This document shows, one piece after another, positions 1-10,303 of a DNA stretch of 64,000 nucleotides (position 1 is its first letter; every line of letters begins with the position of its first letter). Origin of the DNA: Thiospirillum jenense. GTDB lineage: Bacteria; Pseudomonadota; Gammaproteobacteria; Chromatiales; Chromatiaceae. Position numbers and translations under genes: made by a program. Location: the NCBI RefSeq assembly GCF_014145225.1, contig NZ_JABVCQ010000008.1, forward strand, positions 59,498 through 123,497. Reading direction: 5' to 3'. The notes under the pieces are model-generated. The model searched no databases. It saw only the letters and a list, made by a program, of their open reading frames with translations, and had not been told where the DNA came from.

Positions 1-2
1 TT

Positions 3-3000
3 ACGCATAGCGGCGCAATCATTGATTATATTTTTTTGAAGCCACTGCAATTAACAACAATCAAGCAGCTCATTAGTGATTCACTCAAGACTACGCCAGA
101 ACATGCTTGTTCTTTAGCAGAATTAGTACAATTAAAAACGGGGGGCAATCCATTTTTTCTTAACGAATTTCTTAAATCTTTATATGCCGAAGCATTACTA
201 CGATTCGACCGCCATAGGCTGCAATGGTCATGGAATCTGGCCGATATTCAACAACGCAATTTTACCGACAATGTTGTGGAATTAATGACTGGCAAAATTC
301 AACGCTTACCTATGTCAACACAGGCCATATTAAAAATTGCCGCCGCAGTAGGTAATCAATTTTCTATCCCGCTATTAAGTGCATTTGAAGCGACAACCTT
401 GCGCGACGTGATTGATTGTCTGGATATTGCCGTCTCAGAAAACCTAGTCATTCCACTCGATACGCGGGAAAATATTGAATTAGCGTTATTGGATAGTCAA
501 AACTACCCGTTGCCACCATATAAATTTGTTCACGACCGTATTCAACAGGCTGCTTATTCACAAATTCCCGAATTGCAAAAACCTGCAACGCATTACCAGT
601 TGGGACGAATTTTATTACAACAATTAACACCTAGTGAACGTGAAGAGTATATTTTTTCCATTATCAACCAACTAAATCAAGGGTTGTCGCTTATTAATGA
701 ACCTTTGGAAAAAAACGAGATCATCCAACTTAATATTGAGGCGTGTCTTAAAGCGAAGGCATCGGCTGCTTATTATGCCGCACGAGAATATGCCACTGTT
801 GGATTGGCGTTATTGGGTAATGAAATTTGGAAAAATTATACGACCAGCTTGGTATTACATGAATTACAAGCAGAATTAGCATTTTTATGTGGTGACTTTG
901 TTGAAATGGATCATTTCATTGATGCAGTCATTGATAATGCAGAGTCGGCACTTGATATGGTCAAGGTTTATATTATTAGAATACAAGCCAATGCCGCCCG
1001 CAATAAAATCTCCGAAGCACTTGCTGTTGGTCAAGAAATTTTACAACGGTTTGATATTCAATTTCCCACCACACCGACAATAGATGATGTGGAAAAAGCA
1101 CTGCATCAAAATACGATCCTACTCACAGACCGTCACATTCACGAATTAGTTAAACTGCCCGAGATGACTAACCCGTCAATGTTAGCGGTGATTGAAATTG
1201 GCAATCGTATTATGCCGGCTGCATTTAATGCCGGCTCGTTACTCTTCCATTTAATTGGTTCATTAACAGTTAAACTGTCCATTCAGTACGGCAATGCGCC
1301 CAGTTCTTGTTTTAGCTATTCAACCTACGGCACTATCCTATGCAAATTAACGCAAGATATTGTGAGTGCAATTCAGTTTGGACAGTTAGCTTTAGATGTT
1401 TTATACAAATATAATGCGTTGCCAGTCAAGGCCTCAGTACTAACAGTTTTTGCATTATTTATTAAACATCGTAATGCCCATCTGCACGAAACTATACCTA
1501 TTCTAAAAGAGGCTTATACCACCGCATTGGATACTGGTGATTTTGAATACAGTGGCTATAGTGCTTATGGGCATTGTATTGCATCATTATGGTCAGGGCA
1601 GCCTTTAGCAAAGGTTCATCAGGATACCACTGCTTATGTCAATGATTTATCCAAGCGGGGACAATTAACAACCGCAAATTATTGCCGGATTTATTTGCAG
1701 ACGATAGATAATTTACTGGGACACAATCAGCAACCGACATCTTTTATCGGTGATGTTGTCAATGGTGATGTATTGTTGCCGCATCTATTATCATTAAAAG
1801 ATGTTGTGGGAGTTTATTTTTTCTATTTGTATAATATGGTGTTGTGTTTATTATTTGATGACACTACACAAGCCCGCGCCCATGCGCTTATTGGGCGGCA
1901 ATATGTCATGTCTGGTGCCGCACTCTTTACGCAAAGTTTGTTCTATTTTTACGATTCTTTAATTGCTTTAATGGGCATCACTTCAGCGGATGAGGCGCTT
2001 GACTCTATTATGCAACGGGTCACTGATAATCAAATAATTATCAGTCATAATTGGTCAACTCATGCACCAATGAACCATCAGCACAAATTGGATTTAGTAG
2101 AAGCAGAAAGATACCGCGTGTTGGGCAATATCTCTTTAGCAATGGATTATTATGATCGAGCAATTGCCGGTGCCCAACAACATGAATTCATTCAAGATGC
2201 TGCTCTGGCGTATGAATTAGCCGCCAAATTTTATCTAGCACAAAACCGAATACTCATTGCTAAAACCTATCTACGCGAAGCTCGCTATTATTACGAATTA
2301 TGGGGAAGTAACGCTAAGATTGCTCATTTAAACACACATTATCCAAACGAGCTATTAGTGAGTAGTAAGCATGTATCGAGTCGTGGTTCATCAACCAGTC
2401 ATAATACCGTATCGGCTCTTGCGGCATCAGCGACTTTTGACATGATGACAATCATTAAAGCAAATCAATCGATTAGTGAAGAGGTTGTTTTAGAAAAACT
2501 ATTAAAAAATTTATTAAATATTTTATTAGAAAATACAGGCGCAGAAATGGGTTGTCTGCTGTTTTATAAGCAAGAACTCGAAATTGGTCTTCACAGTCAT
2601 GGGGTAACTACCATTGCTGGTCACTTTCCAGAATCCATTTTGAATTATGTTGTGCGTACCAAAGAACTGGTGTTATTAGATGATGCGAGTGCGCCAAGTA
2701 AATTTGATAAAGATAGTTATATTCAAACTAAACAACCACTGTCTATTCTATGCTATCCTCTTATCAATCAAGGGCAATTAACCGCTATTATTTACTTAGA
2801 AAATAATATGTCAGCAGCAGCATTTACGCAGGATCGAGTTGACTTAATTAAGTTATTATCAGGTCAAGCGTCTATTGCAATTACCAATGCAGTGCTATAC
2901 CGCGAGCGTGAGCAATATACCGCGATGCTCGAAGAGAAAGTAAAAGAACGCACCGCTGAATTAGAGGCAGCTAATGATGCTTTGTCACGCCTTGCCAATC

Positions 3001-3506
3001 TGGATGGCTTGACTAAAATTCCTAATCGGCGTTGTTTCGATCATACGCTGCTACAAGAATGGCAGCGTCATTTACATGCACAGCAAATGCTGGCGTTAAT
3101 TCTAATTGATATTGATTATTTTAAGAAGTTTAACGATCATTATGGTCATCAAGGCGGTGATGATTGTTTAATTCAAGTCGCCCAAACAATCGCTACAACC
3201 CTTCAGCGTAGTACTGATTTTGCCGGCCGTTATGGTGGTGAAGAATTTGTCATCATTTTGCCTAATACCGCAGTCGAGGGCGCATTATTTATTGCTAATA
3301 GTATTCGTGAGGCGATCTTAAAACAGGCAATTCCGCATCAACGATCTGAAGTGCATCAATTTGTCACCCTCAGCCTCGGAGTAGCCGCTGTTATTCCTAA
3401 TAATGATTTAACCCCAGATTGTTTAATTGCGCTGGCAGATAAAGCACTTTATACAGCCAAAGATCAGGGACGAAATCGCGCTATTGGTACTCATATAAAT
3501 AAGTGA
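3..3506 (+). CDS. C-terminal part of AAA/helical-repeat/GAF/GGDEF signalling protein (5' end outside window)
   Basis: The frame is open from base 3, so the gene starts upstream. The first in-window start is TTG at 36, but residues before it belong to the same domain. Numbering from that TTG: residues 1-130 resemble the lid end of an AAA_16-type ATPase (motif GNPFFLNEFL). About 650 residues of helical, TPR-like sequence follow. A GAF domain lies at about 800-965, then a short coiled coil (EKVKERTAELEAAN), then a GGDEF domain to the end. The active-site motif GGEEF is at 1067-1071, with an RxxD inhibitory site (RSTD) just before it. An active, product-inhibited diguanylate cyclase making c-di-GMP is therefore likely. 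The missing N-terminus may carry a kinase-like or further ATPase domain, as in similar large hybrid proteins. The input signal is unknown. Confidence 0.85.
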   Translation, partial: THSGAIIDYIFLKPLQLTTIKQLISDSLKTTPEHACSLAELVQLKTGGNPFFLNEFLKSLYAEALLRFDRHRLQWSWNLADIQQRNFTDNVVELMTGKIQRLPMSTQAILKIAAAVGNQFSIPLLSAFEATTLRDVIDCLDIAVSENLVIPLDTRENIELALLDSQNYPLPPYKFVHDRIQQAAYSQIPELQKPATHYQLGRILLQQLTPSEREEYIFSIINQLNQGLSLINEPLEKNEIIQLNIEACLKAKASAAYYAAREYATVGLALLGNEIWKNYTTSLVLHELQAELAFLCGDFVEMDHFIDAVIDNAESALDMVKVYIIRIQANAARNKISEALAVGQEILQRFDIQFPTTPTIDDVEKALHQNTILLTDRHIHELVKLPEMTNPSMLAVIEIGNRIMPAAFNAGSLLFHLIGSLTVKLSIQYGNAPSSCFSYSTYGTILCKLTQDIVSAIQFGQLALDVLYKYNALPVKASVLTVFALFIKHRNAHLHETIPILKEAYTTALDTGDFEYSGYSAYGHCIASLWSGQPLAKVHQDTTAYVNDLSKRGQLTTANYCRIYLQTIDNLLGHNQQPTSFIGDVVNGDVLLPHLLSLKDVVGVYFFYLYNMVLCLLFDDTTQARAHALIGRQYVMSGAALFTQSLFYFYDSLIALMGITSADEALDSIMQRVTDNQIIISHNWSTHAPMNHQHKLDLVEAERYRVLGNISLAMDYYDRAIAGAQQHEFIQDAALAYELAAKFYLAQNRILIAKTYLREARYYYELWGSNAKIAHLNTHYPNELLVSSKHVSSRGSSTSHNTVSALAASATFDMMTIIKANQSISEEVVLEKLLKNLLNILLENTGAEMGCLLFYKQELEIGLHSHGVTTIAGHFPESILNYVVRTKELVLLDDASAPSKFDKDSYIQTKQPLSILCYPLINQGQLTAIIYLENNMSAAAFTQDRVDLIKLLSGQASIAITNAVLYREREQYTAMLEEKVKERTAELEAANDALSRLANLDGLTKIPNRRCFDHTLLQEWQRHLHAQQMLALILIDIDYFKKFNDHYGHQGGDDCLIQVAQTIATTLQRSTDFAGRYGGEEFVIILPNTAVEGALFIANSIREAILKQAIPHQRSEVHQFVTLSLGVAAVIPNNDLTPDCLIALADKALYTAKDQGRNRAIGTHINK

Positions 3507-3565
3507 AAATAGATTAGCTGACCATTTTATATGATTAATTGAATACACTAACCATTCCCTCCACA

Positions 3566-3684
3566 GGAATCATCACATGGCACACTTTTTTATTGATCGC
3601 CCGATTTTTGCATGGGTCATTGCTATTGCCATTATGCTGGCGGACGTTTTATTTATTCTCAAATTACCCGTTGCGCAATACCCC
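3566..3684 (+). repeat. Upstream copy of 119-bp direct repeat (RND gene 5' end)
   Basis: These bases match 4294-4412 with about eight differences by eye. Both copies run from GGAATCATCACATGGCAC through the first ~36 codons of an AcrB-type pump gene. The two copies flank the toxin-antitoxin pair. Confidence 0.85.
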
Positions 3685-3702
3685 GTTGTTTTTAATGCTT
3701 GA
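3577..3702 (+). pseudogene. Truncated duplicate of the RND pump N-terminus
   Basis: An ATG at 3577 opens a 41-codon frame. Its first ~36 residues (starting [14 protein letters not shown] and reaching PVAQYP) repeat the N-terminus of the intact pump that starts at 4305. After that the sequence diverges and stops at a TGA. It contains only the first membrane helix of a ~1,048-residue protein, so it cannot be a functional pump. It is either the scar of an older pump copy or a target-site duplication made when the toxin-antitoxin module arrived. The bases immediately upstream of the two copies differ, so this is not a simple short target duplication. Confidence 0.75.
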
Positions 3703-3781
3703 GACGAAAATTAAAGCAGTCAGAGTAAATTGTTTAATTTTCACTCCATTTTTATCAATCACCTTGTAGCAGGTTGACGAT

Positions 3782-4000
3782 ATGTTAAACCGATTTGAAC
3801 AAATCATTCAAAAAGTCTCTGCTTTGCCAGATGACATGCAAGAGAAAATGATTGAGCAATGGTTGGAAGATATTGACAATGAACTGAATTGGCAAAAAAC
3901 GTTACAACAGCCGCAGGAGCGGTTGTCTGCATTAGCAAAACAGGCTTTGAACGAATCAGCGCAAGGGAAAACAATTGTGATGGGTTTTGATGAAATCTGA
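3782..4000 (+). CDS. Antitoxin of a RelE/ParE-like toxin-antitoxin pair
   Basis: This 72-residue acidic, helical protein shows the ALAKQAL-x-E-x-A-x-GKT...GFDE C-terminal pattern seen in many short antitoxins encoded just before RelE/ParE-fold toxins. Such antitoxins bind and block the toxin through this C-terminal part and usually repress their own promoter. An AGG-containing sequence lies upstream of the ATG. The end overlaps the start of the toxin gene by 11 bases, the usual antitoxin-first arrangement. The family has no settled name that I can assign. The function is inferred from size, position and the C-terminal motif. Confidence 0.7.
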   Translation: MLNRFEQIIQKVSALPDDMQEKMIEQWLEDIDNELNWQKTLQQPQERLSALAKQALNESAQGKTIVMGFDEI

Positions 4001-4262
4001 ACTCACGCAAGACTTTTTACAGCGGTTCCGTCATTTGCCTGAGCGAGTAAAACAAACCGCTAGAAAAAATTATCAGTTATGGAAAAAGAATCCATCCCAT
4101 CCAAGCCTCGAATTCAAAAAGTTAAACACTGGCATTCCAGTTTATTCAGTGCGTACTGGCATTGGCTGGCGCGCAGTAGGCGTAATGAAAAACTCCGACA
4201 CAATCGTCTGGTTTTGGATTGGTTCTCACAGTGAGTACGACAAACTATTAACTCATCTGTGA
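3990..4262 (+). CDS. RelE/ParE-superfamily toxin
   Basis: This 90-residue basic protein has the pattern HPSLEFKKL...YSVRTGIGWRAVG...WFWIGSHSEYDKLL, typical of a RelE/ParE-fold subgroup of putative toxins. Family members are ribosome-dependent mRNA interferases or gyrase inhibitors. Which applies here cannot be read from sequence. ATG at 3990 is preferred. TTG at 3987 is one codon earlier and equally in frame. The gene overlaps the preceding antitoxin gene, so the two are probably translated together. The pair sits between duplicated pump-gene fragments, which suggests recent arrival. Confidence 0.75.
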   Translation: MKSELTQDFLQRFRHLPERVKQTARKNYQLWKKNPSHPSLEFKKLNTGIPVYSVRTGIGWRAVGVMKNSDTIVWFWIGSHSEYDKLLTHL

Positions 4263-4293
4263 ACAGATTAGCAGACTATAAACGCGACAAAAC

Positions 4294-4412
4294 GGAATCA
4301 TCACATGGCACGTTTTTTCATTGATCGCCCGATTTTTGCATGGGTCATTGCCATTGCCATTATGCTGGCGGGCGTATTGTCTATTCTCAAATTACCCGTT
4401 GCGCAATACCCC
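4294..4412 (+). repeat. Downstream copy of 119-bp direct repeat (RND gene 5' end)
   Basis: This is the partner of the copy at 3566-3684. Here it forms the leader and first 36 codons of the intact pump gene. The two copies are 728 bp apart, with the toxin-antitoxin pair between them. Confidence 0.85.
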
Positions 4413-7400
4413 AGTATTGCCCCGCCGGCAATTGCGATTACCGCGACTTATCCCGGCGCCTCCGCGCAAACATTGCAGGATTCAGTGACGCAGATTATTG
4501 AACAGCAAATGAATAGCCTCGATGGGCTGCGCTATATGTCATCCACCAGTGAATCAAATGGTGTGGCAAATATCGTGTTGACGTTTGATAATGGCACTGA
4601 TCCGAATATCGCGCAAATGCAAGTGCAAAATAAATTGCAATTGGCCAGCGTGTTATTACCGACCGAAGTGCAGCGGCAGGGGATTCAAGTTGCTAAATCA
4701 GTGCGCAACTTTTTATTAGTGGTGGCATTTGTTTCGCGTGATGGCCGCATGACCAATGCGGATTTAGGTGATTACGCGGCAACCTTCGTGCGCGATCCAA
4801 TTAGTCGTATTCAAGGCGTGGGTGAAACGACGTTATTTGAAGCGCAATACGCCATGCGCATTTGGTTAAATCCGCATCGCCTGCACCAATACAATTTAAC
4901 TCCAGCGGCGGTGATTGCGGCATTAGAAGCGGAGAATGCGCAGGTGTCCGCCGGGCAATTGGGCGCTATTCCTGCGGTTGCCGAACAGCAATTAAATGCG
5001 ACGGTGAATGTGCAAAGCCGATTGAATACGCCGGAGGAATTCGGCGCGATTCGGTTATTAACCCAAGGCGATGGCGCGACGGTGTATTTACGCGACGTGG
5101 CGCGGATTGAATTGGGCAGTGAAAGTTACAGCAAAATTGCGCGGCATAATGGCGCACCGGCGGCGGGCATGGCCATTCGTTTGGCGACCGGCGCGAATGC
5201 GTTGCAGACCGCTGATGCAGTGAAAACCGAATTAGAACGGTTAGCAGAGTTTTTCCCGCCGGGCATGGAATTCGTTTTCCCGTATGACACCACGCCCTTC
5301 GTGCGTATTTCCATTCAAGAAGTGATTAAAACGCTGCTGGAAGCGGTGTTATTAGTATTCGGCGTGATGTATTTATTTTTACAGAACTTCCGCGCCACGT
5401 TAATTCCCACCATTGCCGTACCGGTGGTATTACTCGGCACGTTCGGCGTATTAGCGGCGTTTGGTTTTTCAATTAACACGCTCACGTTATTTGCAATGGT
5501 ATTGGCAATTGGGTTATTAGTGGATGACGCGATTGTGGTCGTTGAAAACGTCGAGCGCGTGATGCGGGAAGACGGCTTACCACCGAAAGAAGCGTCGCGT
5601 AAATCAATGGATCAAATCACCAGCGCCATTATTGGGATTGCATTGGTATTAGCGGCGGTATTCGTGCCAATGGCGTTTTTTGGCGGCTCAACCGGCGTTA
5701 TTTATCGCCAGTTTTCTATTACCATTGTATCGGCCATGGCGTTGTCGGTCATTGTCGCTTTAACATTAACGCCCGCGTTGACTGCCACATTATTAAAACC
5801 CATTCACGCCGGTGAACACGCCGCCCGCCGCGGCCCGCTCGGCTGGTTTAATCGCGGCTTTAATTATTCCGTCGGTGGGTATGTCGGCAGCGTCAAATTG
5901 GTATTAACGTGGCGCAAATTCTTTATTCTAGTGTACGCCGCGTTAATTACCGTTCTCAGCCTATTATATTTACGCCTGCCGACGTCGTTTTTACCCGATG
6001 AAGATCAGGGCATTTTAATTCTGCAAGTCATGTTGCCATCCGGCGCCACCCGTGAACGGACATTAACTGTATTAAAACAAGTAGAAAAGCATTTCTTAAA
6101 AGATGAATCAGCGGCGGTGCAAGAAATGATTACCGTGGCCGGGTTTAGTTTCGCCGGTCAAGGGCAAAATATGGCATTAGGTTTTGTGCGCTTAAAAGAT
6201 TGGTCATTACGCCAGCGCCCTGATTTGCGCGTGGGTGCGGTGGCCGGCCGCGCAATGATGGCCTTTAGCCGAATTAAAGATGCAATGGTGTTTGCGATTC
6301 CACCGCCGGCGGTGATTGAATTAGGCACTGCAACTGGTTGGGATGTGCAATTACAAGATCGCGCTGGATTGGGGCATGAAGCGTTAATGGCGGCACGAAT
6401 GCAGTTTTTAGGATTAGCATCACAACATCCGCAATTGATGGCGGTGCGGCCGAATGGACGCGAAGATGAAGCGCAATTCCAAATTGACGTGGATCGTACT
6501 CGCGCCGGTGCATTGGGTTTATCATTAGCAGAAATCAATCGCACATTATCAGTTGCATTAGGTGGTGCGTATATTGATGATTTTATTCACGAGGGGCGGG
6601 TTAAACGAGTGTACATGCAGGCGGATGCGCCATATCGAATGGCACCGGAGCAATTAGATGCGTGGTATGTGCGTAATGTGCAGAATGAAATGGTGCCGTT
6701 TTCGGCATTTGCCACTTCGCATTGGATTCTCGGTTCACCGCGATTAGAACGCTACAATGGCATTCCATCCGCTGAAATGCTCGGGCAGGCAGCGCCGGGT
6801 ATTAGTTCGGGGGCGGCAATGCAAGCGGTAGAAGAGATTGCGCGGCAATTACCGCCGGGAATTGGTATTGAATGGACGGGATTATCGTATGAAGAACGCA
6901 CGGCGGGTGCGCAAGCGCCAGCGTTATACGCGCTATCGGCATTGGTGGTGTTTTTAGCATTAGCCGCGCTATACGAAAGTTGGTCAGTGCCATTCGCGGT
7001 GATGTTAGTCGTGCCGCTCGGTGTATTAGGTGCGGTGTTAGCCGCATTGGGGCGCGGATTGCCGAGTGACATTTATTTCCAAGTCGGGTTATTAGCGACG
7101 ATTGGATTGTCCGCTAAAAATGCAATTTTAATTGTCGAATTCGCCAAAACATTACAAGAGCAGGGGCAGACGGCAATGGCGGCCGCAATTGAATCAGCGC
7201 GGATGCGGATTCGCCCAATTGTAATGACTTCATTGGCATTTGGCTTTGGCGTTTTGCCATTGGTATTAGGCAGCGGTGCCGGCTCCGGTGGCCGCCACGC
7301 CATTGGCACGGGTGTTCTCGGTGGCGTTGCGGCGGGGACGTTATTAGGCACGTTATTTGTGCCATTATTTTTCGTGTTAATTCGTGGGCGGCAGCATTTC

Positions 7401-7451
7401 AACACAGCGCCGCTCATTCCCGAACCCGCGCTTTCATTAAATAAAACGTAA
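4305..7451 (+). CDS. RND efflux pump inner-membrane subunit (HAE1/AcrB type)
   Basis: This 1,048-residue protein has the full AcrB/MexB length and architecture: 12 membrane helices in two blocks and two large periplasmic loops. Proton-relay residues are present as Asp407-Asp408 (in [12 protein letters not shown]) and Lys938 (in [13 protein letters not shown]). The family exports drugs, detergents or solvents by proton exchange as a trimer. It works with a periplasmic adaptor and a TolC-type channel. No adaptor or outer-membrane gene lies beside it, so it must borrow partners encoded elsewhere. The ribosome site before the ATG is weak (CGGA). The upstream region has been rearranged: a truncated copy of its own 5' end and a toxin-antitoxin pair lie there, so its original promoter may be lost. 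Confidence 0.92.
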   Translation: MARFFIDRPIFAWVIAIAIMLAGVLSILKLPVAQYPSIAPPAIAITATYPGASAQTLQDSVTQIIEQQMNSLDGLRYMSSTSESNGVANIVLTFDNGTDPNIAQMQVQNKLQLASVLLPTEVQRQGIQVAKSVRNFLLVVAFVSRDGRMTNADLGDYAATFVRDPISRIQGVGETTLFEAQYAMRIWLNPHRLHQYNLTPAAVIAALEAENAQVSAGQLGAIPAVAEQQLNATVNVQSRLNTPEEFGAIRLLTQGDGATVYLRDVARIELGSESYSKIARHNGAPAAGMAIRLATGANALQTADAVKTELERLAEFFPPGMEFVFPYDTTPFVRISIQEVIKTLLEAVLLVFGVMYLFLQNFRATLIPTIAVPVVLLGTFGVLAAFGFSINTLTLFAMVLAIGLLVDDAIVVVENVERVMREDGLPPKEASRKSMDQITSAIIGIALVLAAVFVPMAFFGGSTGVIYRQFSITIVSAMALSVIVALTLTPALTATLLKPIHAGEHAARRGPLGWFNRGFNYSVGGYVGSVKLVLTWRKFFILVYAALITVLSLLYLRLPTSFLPDEDQGILILQVMLPSGATRERTLTVLKQVEKHFLKDESAAVQEMITVAGFSFAGQGQNMALGFVRLKDWSLRQRPDLRVGAVAGRAMMAFSRIKDAMVFAIPPPAVIELGTATGWDVQLQDRAGLGHEALMAARMQFLGLASQHPQLMAVRPNGREDEAQFQIDVDRTRAGALGLSLAEINRTLSVALGGAYIDDFIHEGRVKRVYMQADAPYRMAPEQLDAWYVRNVQNEMVPFSAFATSHWILGSPRLERYNGIPSAEMLGQAAPGISSGAAMQAVEEIARQLPPGIGIEWTGLSYEERTAGAQAPALYALSALVVFLALAALYESWSVPFAVMLVVPLGVLGAVLAALGRGLPSDIYFQVGLLATIGLSAKNAILIVEFAKTLQEQGQTAMAAAIESARMRIRPIVMTSLAFGFGVLPLVLGSGAGSGGRHAIGTGVLGGVAAGTLLGTLFVPLFFVLIRGRQHFNTAPLIPEPALSLNKT

Positions 7452-7457
7452 TTGTTA

Positions 7458-7772
7458 ATGTCACCCCAGCAATTAAAAACGGATCGCCCGCCATCGCCCG
7501 CCATCGTGGCGTTGGTGTGCGCGCTCCTATTGCTGGGACAAACGCTGTTTGCGCTGCACCAGATCGAGCATTTATCGCATCCGCACGACGGCGTGTGCGA
7601 ACTGTGCGTGATTGGCAACGGCATCGGTTCACCTCTGCCCGTTTTGACGCCGCAACTGGTGACTGTCACGGCGAGCGTCACGCCGCCCGCGTACTGGCTG
7701 GACACCGCGTGCCGTGACCAGCGCGGCTATCACCGTTACTTCCCCCGCGCCCCGCCGCATCACTGCTCCTAA
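7458..7772 (+). CDS. Small membrane/periplasmic His-Cys protein (DUF2946-like), head of metal-uptake operon
   Basis: This 104-residue protein has one hydrophobic segment near the N-terminus (about residues 16-36). A cluster HQIEHLSHPHDGVCELC follows, a likely metal-binding motif. Short proteins of this kind (DUF2946-like) often head gammaproteobacterial zinc or copper acquisition operons. The next three genes here encode a His-rich outer-membrane protein, a metal-binding protein and an ABC ATPase, which supports such a role. ATG at 7458 is used; TTG at 7452 is possible. Base composition rises sharply to GC-rich at this gene. The exact role (metal sensing, delivery or receptor) is not known. 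Confidence 0.55.
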   Translation: MSPQQLKTDRPPSPAIVALVCALLLLGQTLFALHQIEHLSHPHDGVCELCVIGNGIGSPLPVLTPQLVTVTASVTPPAYWLDTACRDQRGYHRYFPRAPPHHCS

Positions 7773-7847
7773 TCGCCTGATTTCATGCCGACGCCGCGCC
7801 AACCGTGCGGCGTTATTTGATCCCGTTTGCGATGAGGCGCTTTTACC

Positions 7848-9383
7848 ATGCACCACCCTTCCCTTGTTGCCAGTTTGGCGGCAGCAACCCTACTTGTCCC
7901 GATTACCGCCCCGGCGGCCAGCGATGCTGACATCGCCGAATTGAAAACCATGCTGCGTAGTATGAAAACGGACTACGAACAGCGCATTCGAGAGTTGGAG
8001 CGCCGCTTGGCACGCGCTGAACGGACGGCGGCTGCGACGGCCGCCGCCACTGCGCCAGCACATGCGCACTCTGAACCGATGTCCGCGCCCAGTGTGACGC
8101 CACCGTCACCAGCCGCATCAGCACCGCCGCGTCATGCCAGTTTTGCGGCGCTGACCTCCGGCACGGCGTTTAACCCGCAGATCGCCGTTATTTTGGACGG
8201 CAATTACTACCACGACGGCCGCGATGGTGACGGCGCCGCGCTGGTCGGGCAGGCACTGCAACCGTCCGGTGGTCACGCGCATGACCACGATCACACCGAC
8301 GACGCGGCGGCAGGTCACACGCACAGTCACGGCAGCGCTGACAACGGCTTCAACTTCCGCGAGGCCGAGTTGACCTTTTCCGCCACCGTTGACCCGTACT
8401 TTGACGCCGCCGCGTATCTGGCCGTGACGGATGCCGGTGATGTGCATCTGGAGGAGGCGTGGTTGCAAACGCGCAATTTACCCGCCGGGTTGCGCGTCAA
8501 AGCGGGCAAATTCTTCAGCGACTTCGGCTACGTCAACAAACAACATCCGCACCAATGGGAGTTTGTTGACCAAAACTTGCCGTATCTCAACCTGCTGGGC
8601 GATCACGGTTTGCAGGACAAGGGGATTCAGATCACTTGGCTGCCGACGTTGCCGGTGTACACCCTGCTGGGCGTCGAACTGTTACAGGGTAATCAGGAGG
8701 TGTTTGGCGCAACGCTGGATGCGGCCGAGCAGGCGGAACTCCACCTCGATGACACGCAAGACGGCCCGCGCTTGTGGACGGTGTTTGCCAAAGTGGCACC
8801 GGAGTTGGGTACCCAACACGCGCTCCAGTTTGGCGTGTCTTACGCGCACACCGATCAGCATCAAGAAGTCCACGCGCACACCCACGCGGGCGAGGATGTG
8901 GTGCATGAAAACGCACTGGCCGGCGATGCTGACCTGTGGGGATTGGACGCGGTGTACAAATACGACGGCACCGGCGCTGGTGGGCAGGGCGATGTCAAGG
9001 TGCAGGCGGAATATCTGCGCTCGATCAAGGATTTAAGCATCGCCTCCAGTCCACATCCAGACGTCGTCGGCTCGGCGCGGCAGTTCACCACCGACGGTTT
9101 TTACGCCCAAGCGGTGTACGGCTTTGCACCCAATTGGACGGCCGGGTTGCGCTATGACGTGCTGGGGCCAACCAATGAAGTCAGCGGCGGCACAACGGAT
9201 GACTTTGGCGCTTCTGATCGCTGGACGGTCAACGTCACTTGGAAATTGTCGGAGTTTTCGCAACTGCGCGCCCAGTACGCTTACAACGACATTTTGGTCG
9301 CGGACGACGAGCGCGAGCGGTTTGATGCCGTGTACCTGCAATTCGTGATGAGCATGGGCAGCCACGGCGCCCATGCGTTTTGA
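7848..9383 (+). CDS. His-rich outer-membrane porin-like protein, putative zinc uptake
   Basis: This 511-residue protein has a signal peptide (to about residue 24), then a coiled coil (about 26-62), an Ala/Pro linker, and a long beta-rich region ending in Phe as outer-membrane barrels do. A His/Asp loop at about 141-170 (HAHDHDH and GHTHSHG) and a second near 340 (HQEVHAHTHAGED) are probable metal-binding segments. Similar porin-like proteins occur in zinc-regulated operons next to ZnuA-type proteins, as here. It lacks a visible TonB box and plug domain, so a classical TonB receptor is unlikely. A GAGG ribosome site precedes the ATG by about 10 bases. The zinc role is inferred from context and the His-rich loops. 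Confidence 0.65.
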   Translation: MHHPSLVASLAAATLLVPITAPAASDADIAELKTMLRSMKTDYEQRIRELERRLARAERTAAATAAATAPAHAHSEPMSAPSVTPPSPAASAPPRHASFAALTSGTAFNPQIAVILDGNYYHDGRDGDGAALVGQALQPSGGHAHDHDHTDDAAAGHTHSHGSADNGFNFREAELTFSATVDPYFDAAAYLAVTDAGDVHLEEAWLQTRNLPAGLRVKAGKFFSDFGYVNKQHPHQWEFVDQNLPYLNLLGDHGLQDKGIQITWLPTLPVYTLLGVELLQGNQEVFGATLDAAEQAELHLDDTQDGPRLWTVFAKVAPELGTQHALQFGVSYAHTDQHQEVHAHTHAGEDVVHENALAGDADLWGLDAVYKYDGTGAGGQGDVKVQAEYLRSIKDLSIASSPHPDVVGSARQFTTDGFYAQAVYGFAPNWTAGLRYDVLGPTNEVSGGTTDDFGASDRWTVNVTWKLSEFSQLRAQYAYNDILVADDERERFDAVYLQFVMSMGSHGAHAF

Positions 9384-9403
9384 TGCGCATCGAGGAATGT
9401 AAC

Positions 9404-10303
9404 ATGTTGAAAAAAATCAGTGTTTTACTCATCAGTCTTGGCGCGTTGCTCGGCGGCACTGCTGGCGCGGCACCGCTCAACATCGTCGCCACCAGCCCCA
9501 GCATGGCGGCACTCGTGCGCACCGTGGCCGGCGAGCGGGCGGCGTTGACCGTTCTCGCCGCGCCCAATCAGGATTTGCACCAACTGCAAGTCAAACCCAG
9601 CATGATCCGTGCGCTGCGCTCGGCGGATTTGGTCGTGGCCATCGGCGCGGAGTTGGAAGTCGGCTGGCTACCACCGGCCAGCGCCAGCGCGGCTAATCCA
9701 GCGATTTTGCCGGGACGAGTGGGCTATTTTGAAGCGGCCGCGCAGGTGGAGTTACTTGATAGCGGCGGGGCGGCAGATCGGGCGCTGGGTGACGTGCATC
9801 CAGTCGGCAATCCGCATGTTGATCTCGATCCCGTGCGAATGGCGACCATTGCCCACGCTTTAGCCGCTCGTTTGGCGCAACTCGATCCGTCAGCCGCTGC
9901 GCAGTACCGCCGCGCCGCGGATGATTTTGCCGCCGCGGTGGCGCAGCGCGTGACGACGTGGCGCAGTCAACTGGCCGCCGCGCCGGGCGTGGTGTTGTAT
10001 CACCGCGACGCGATTTATCTGCTCGAACGGTTTGGCGTGCCGTTACTCGGTACGATTGAAGCCATCCCCGGCGTGCCGCCCAGCGCTGGTCATTTGCGCG
10101 AATTGGTCACGCAGTTACGCGGTCACAGCGGCGGCGTGGTGATTTATGCGCCCTATCAAGCGCCGCAAGCGCCGACCAAGTTGGCGCAGGACGTGGGCTG
10201 GCGCGTGGCGTGTTTGCCACTTGAACCGCCGCAAGATGCCGACGGGGCGGGTTATTTGGCGCATTTGGAGCGCTGGGTGGCGGCGATTGCCGGGCAACCG
10301 TGA
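9404..10303 (+). CDS. Zinc/manganese ABC transporter substrate-binding protein (ZnuA-like)
   Basis: This 299-residue protein has a signal peptide (LKKISVLLISLGALLGG...AGA) and belongs to the cluster A-I (TroA/ZnuA) metal-binding family. Visible family features are the early LHQLQVKPS ligand region, GNPHVDLDP, a conserved YHRDAIYLLERFG and a C-terminal YAPYQAP segment. It captures metal in the periplasm and hands it to the ABC permease. ATG at 9404 is chosen because GAGGA lies seven bases before it; an upstream in-frame ATG at 9380 has no such site. The stop overlaps the next start as GTGA. The usual long His-rich loop of ZnuA is absent; that function may sit in the outer-membrane protein. Confidence 0.8.
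   Translation: MLKKISVLLISLGALLGGTAGAAPLNIVATSPSMAALVRTVAGERAALTVLAAPNQDLHQLQVKPSMIRALRSADLVVAIGAELEVGWLPPASASAANPAILPGRVGYFEAAAQVELLDSGGAADRALGDVHPVGNPHVDLDPVRMATIAHALAARLAQLDPSAAAQYRRAADDFAAAVAQRVTTWRSQLAAAPGVVLYHRDAIYLLERFGVPLLGTIEAIPGVPPSAGHLRELVTQLRGHSGGVVIYAPYQAPQAPTKLAQDVGWRVACLPLEPPQDADGAGYLAHLERWVAAIAGQP

Noticed and set aside
6158..7705. Several minus-strand ORFs over the RND gene, including one of 210 codons
   Set aside because: They oppose a full-length conserved gene and show no family features or ribosome sites.
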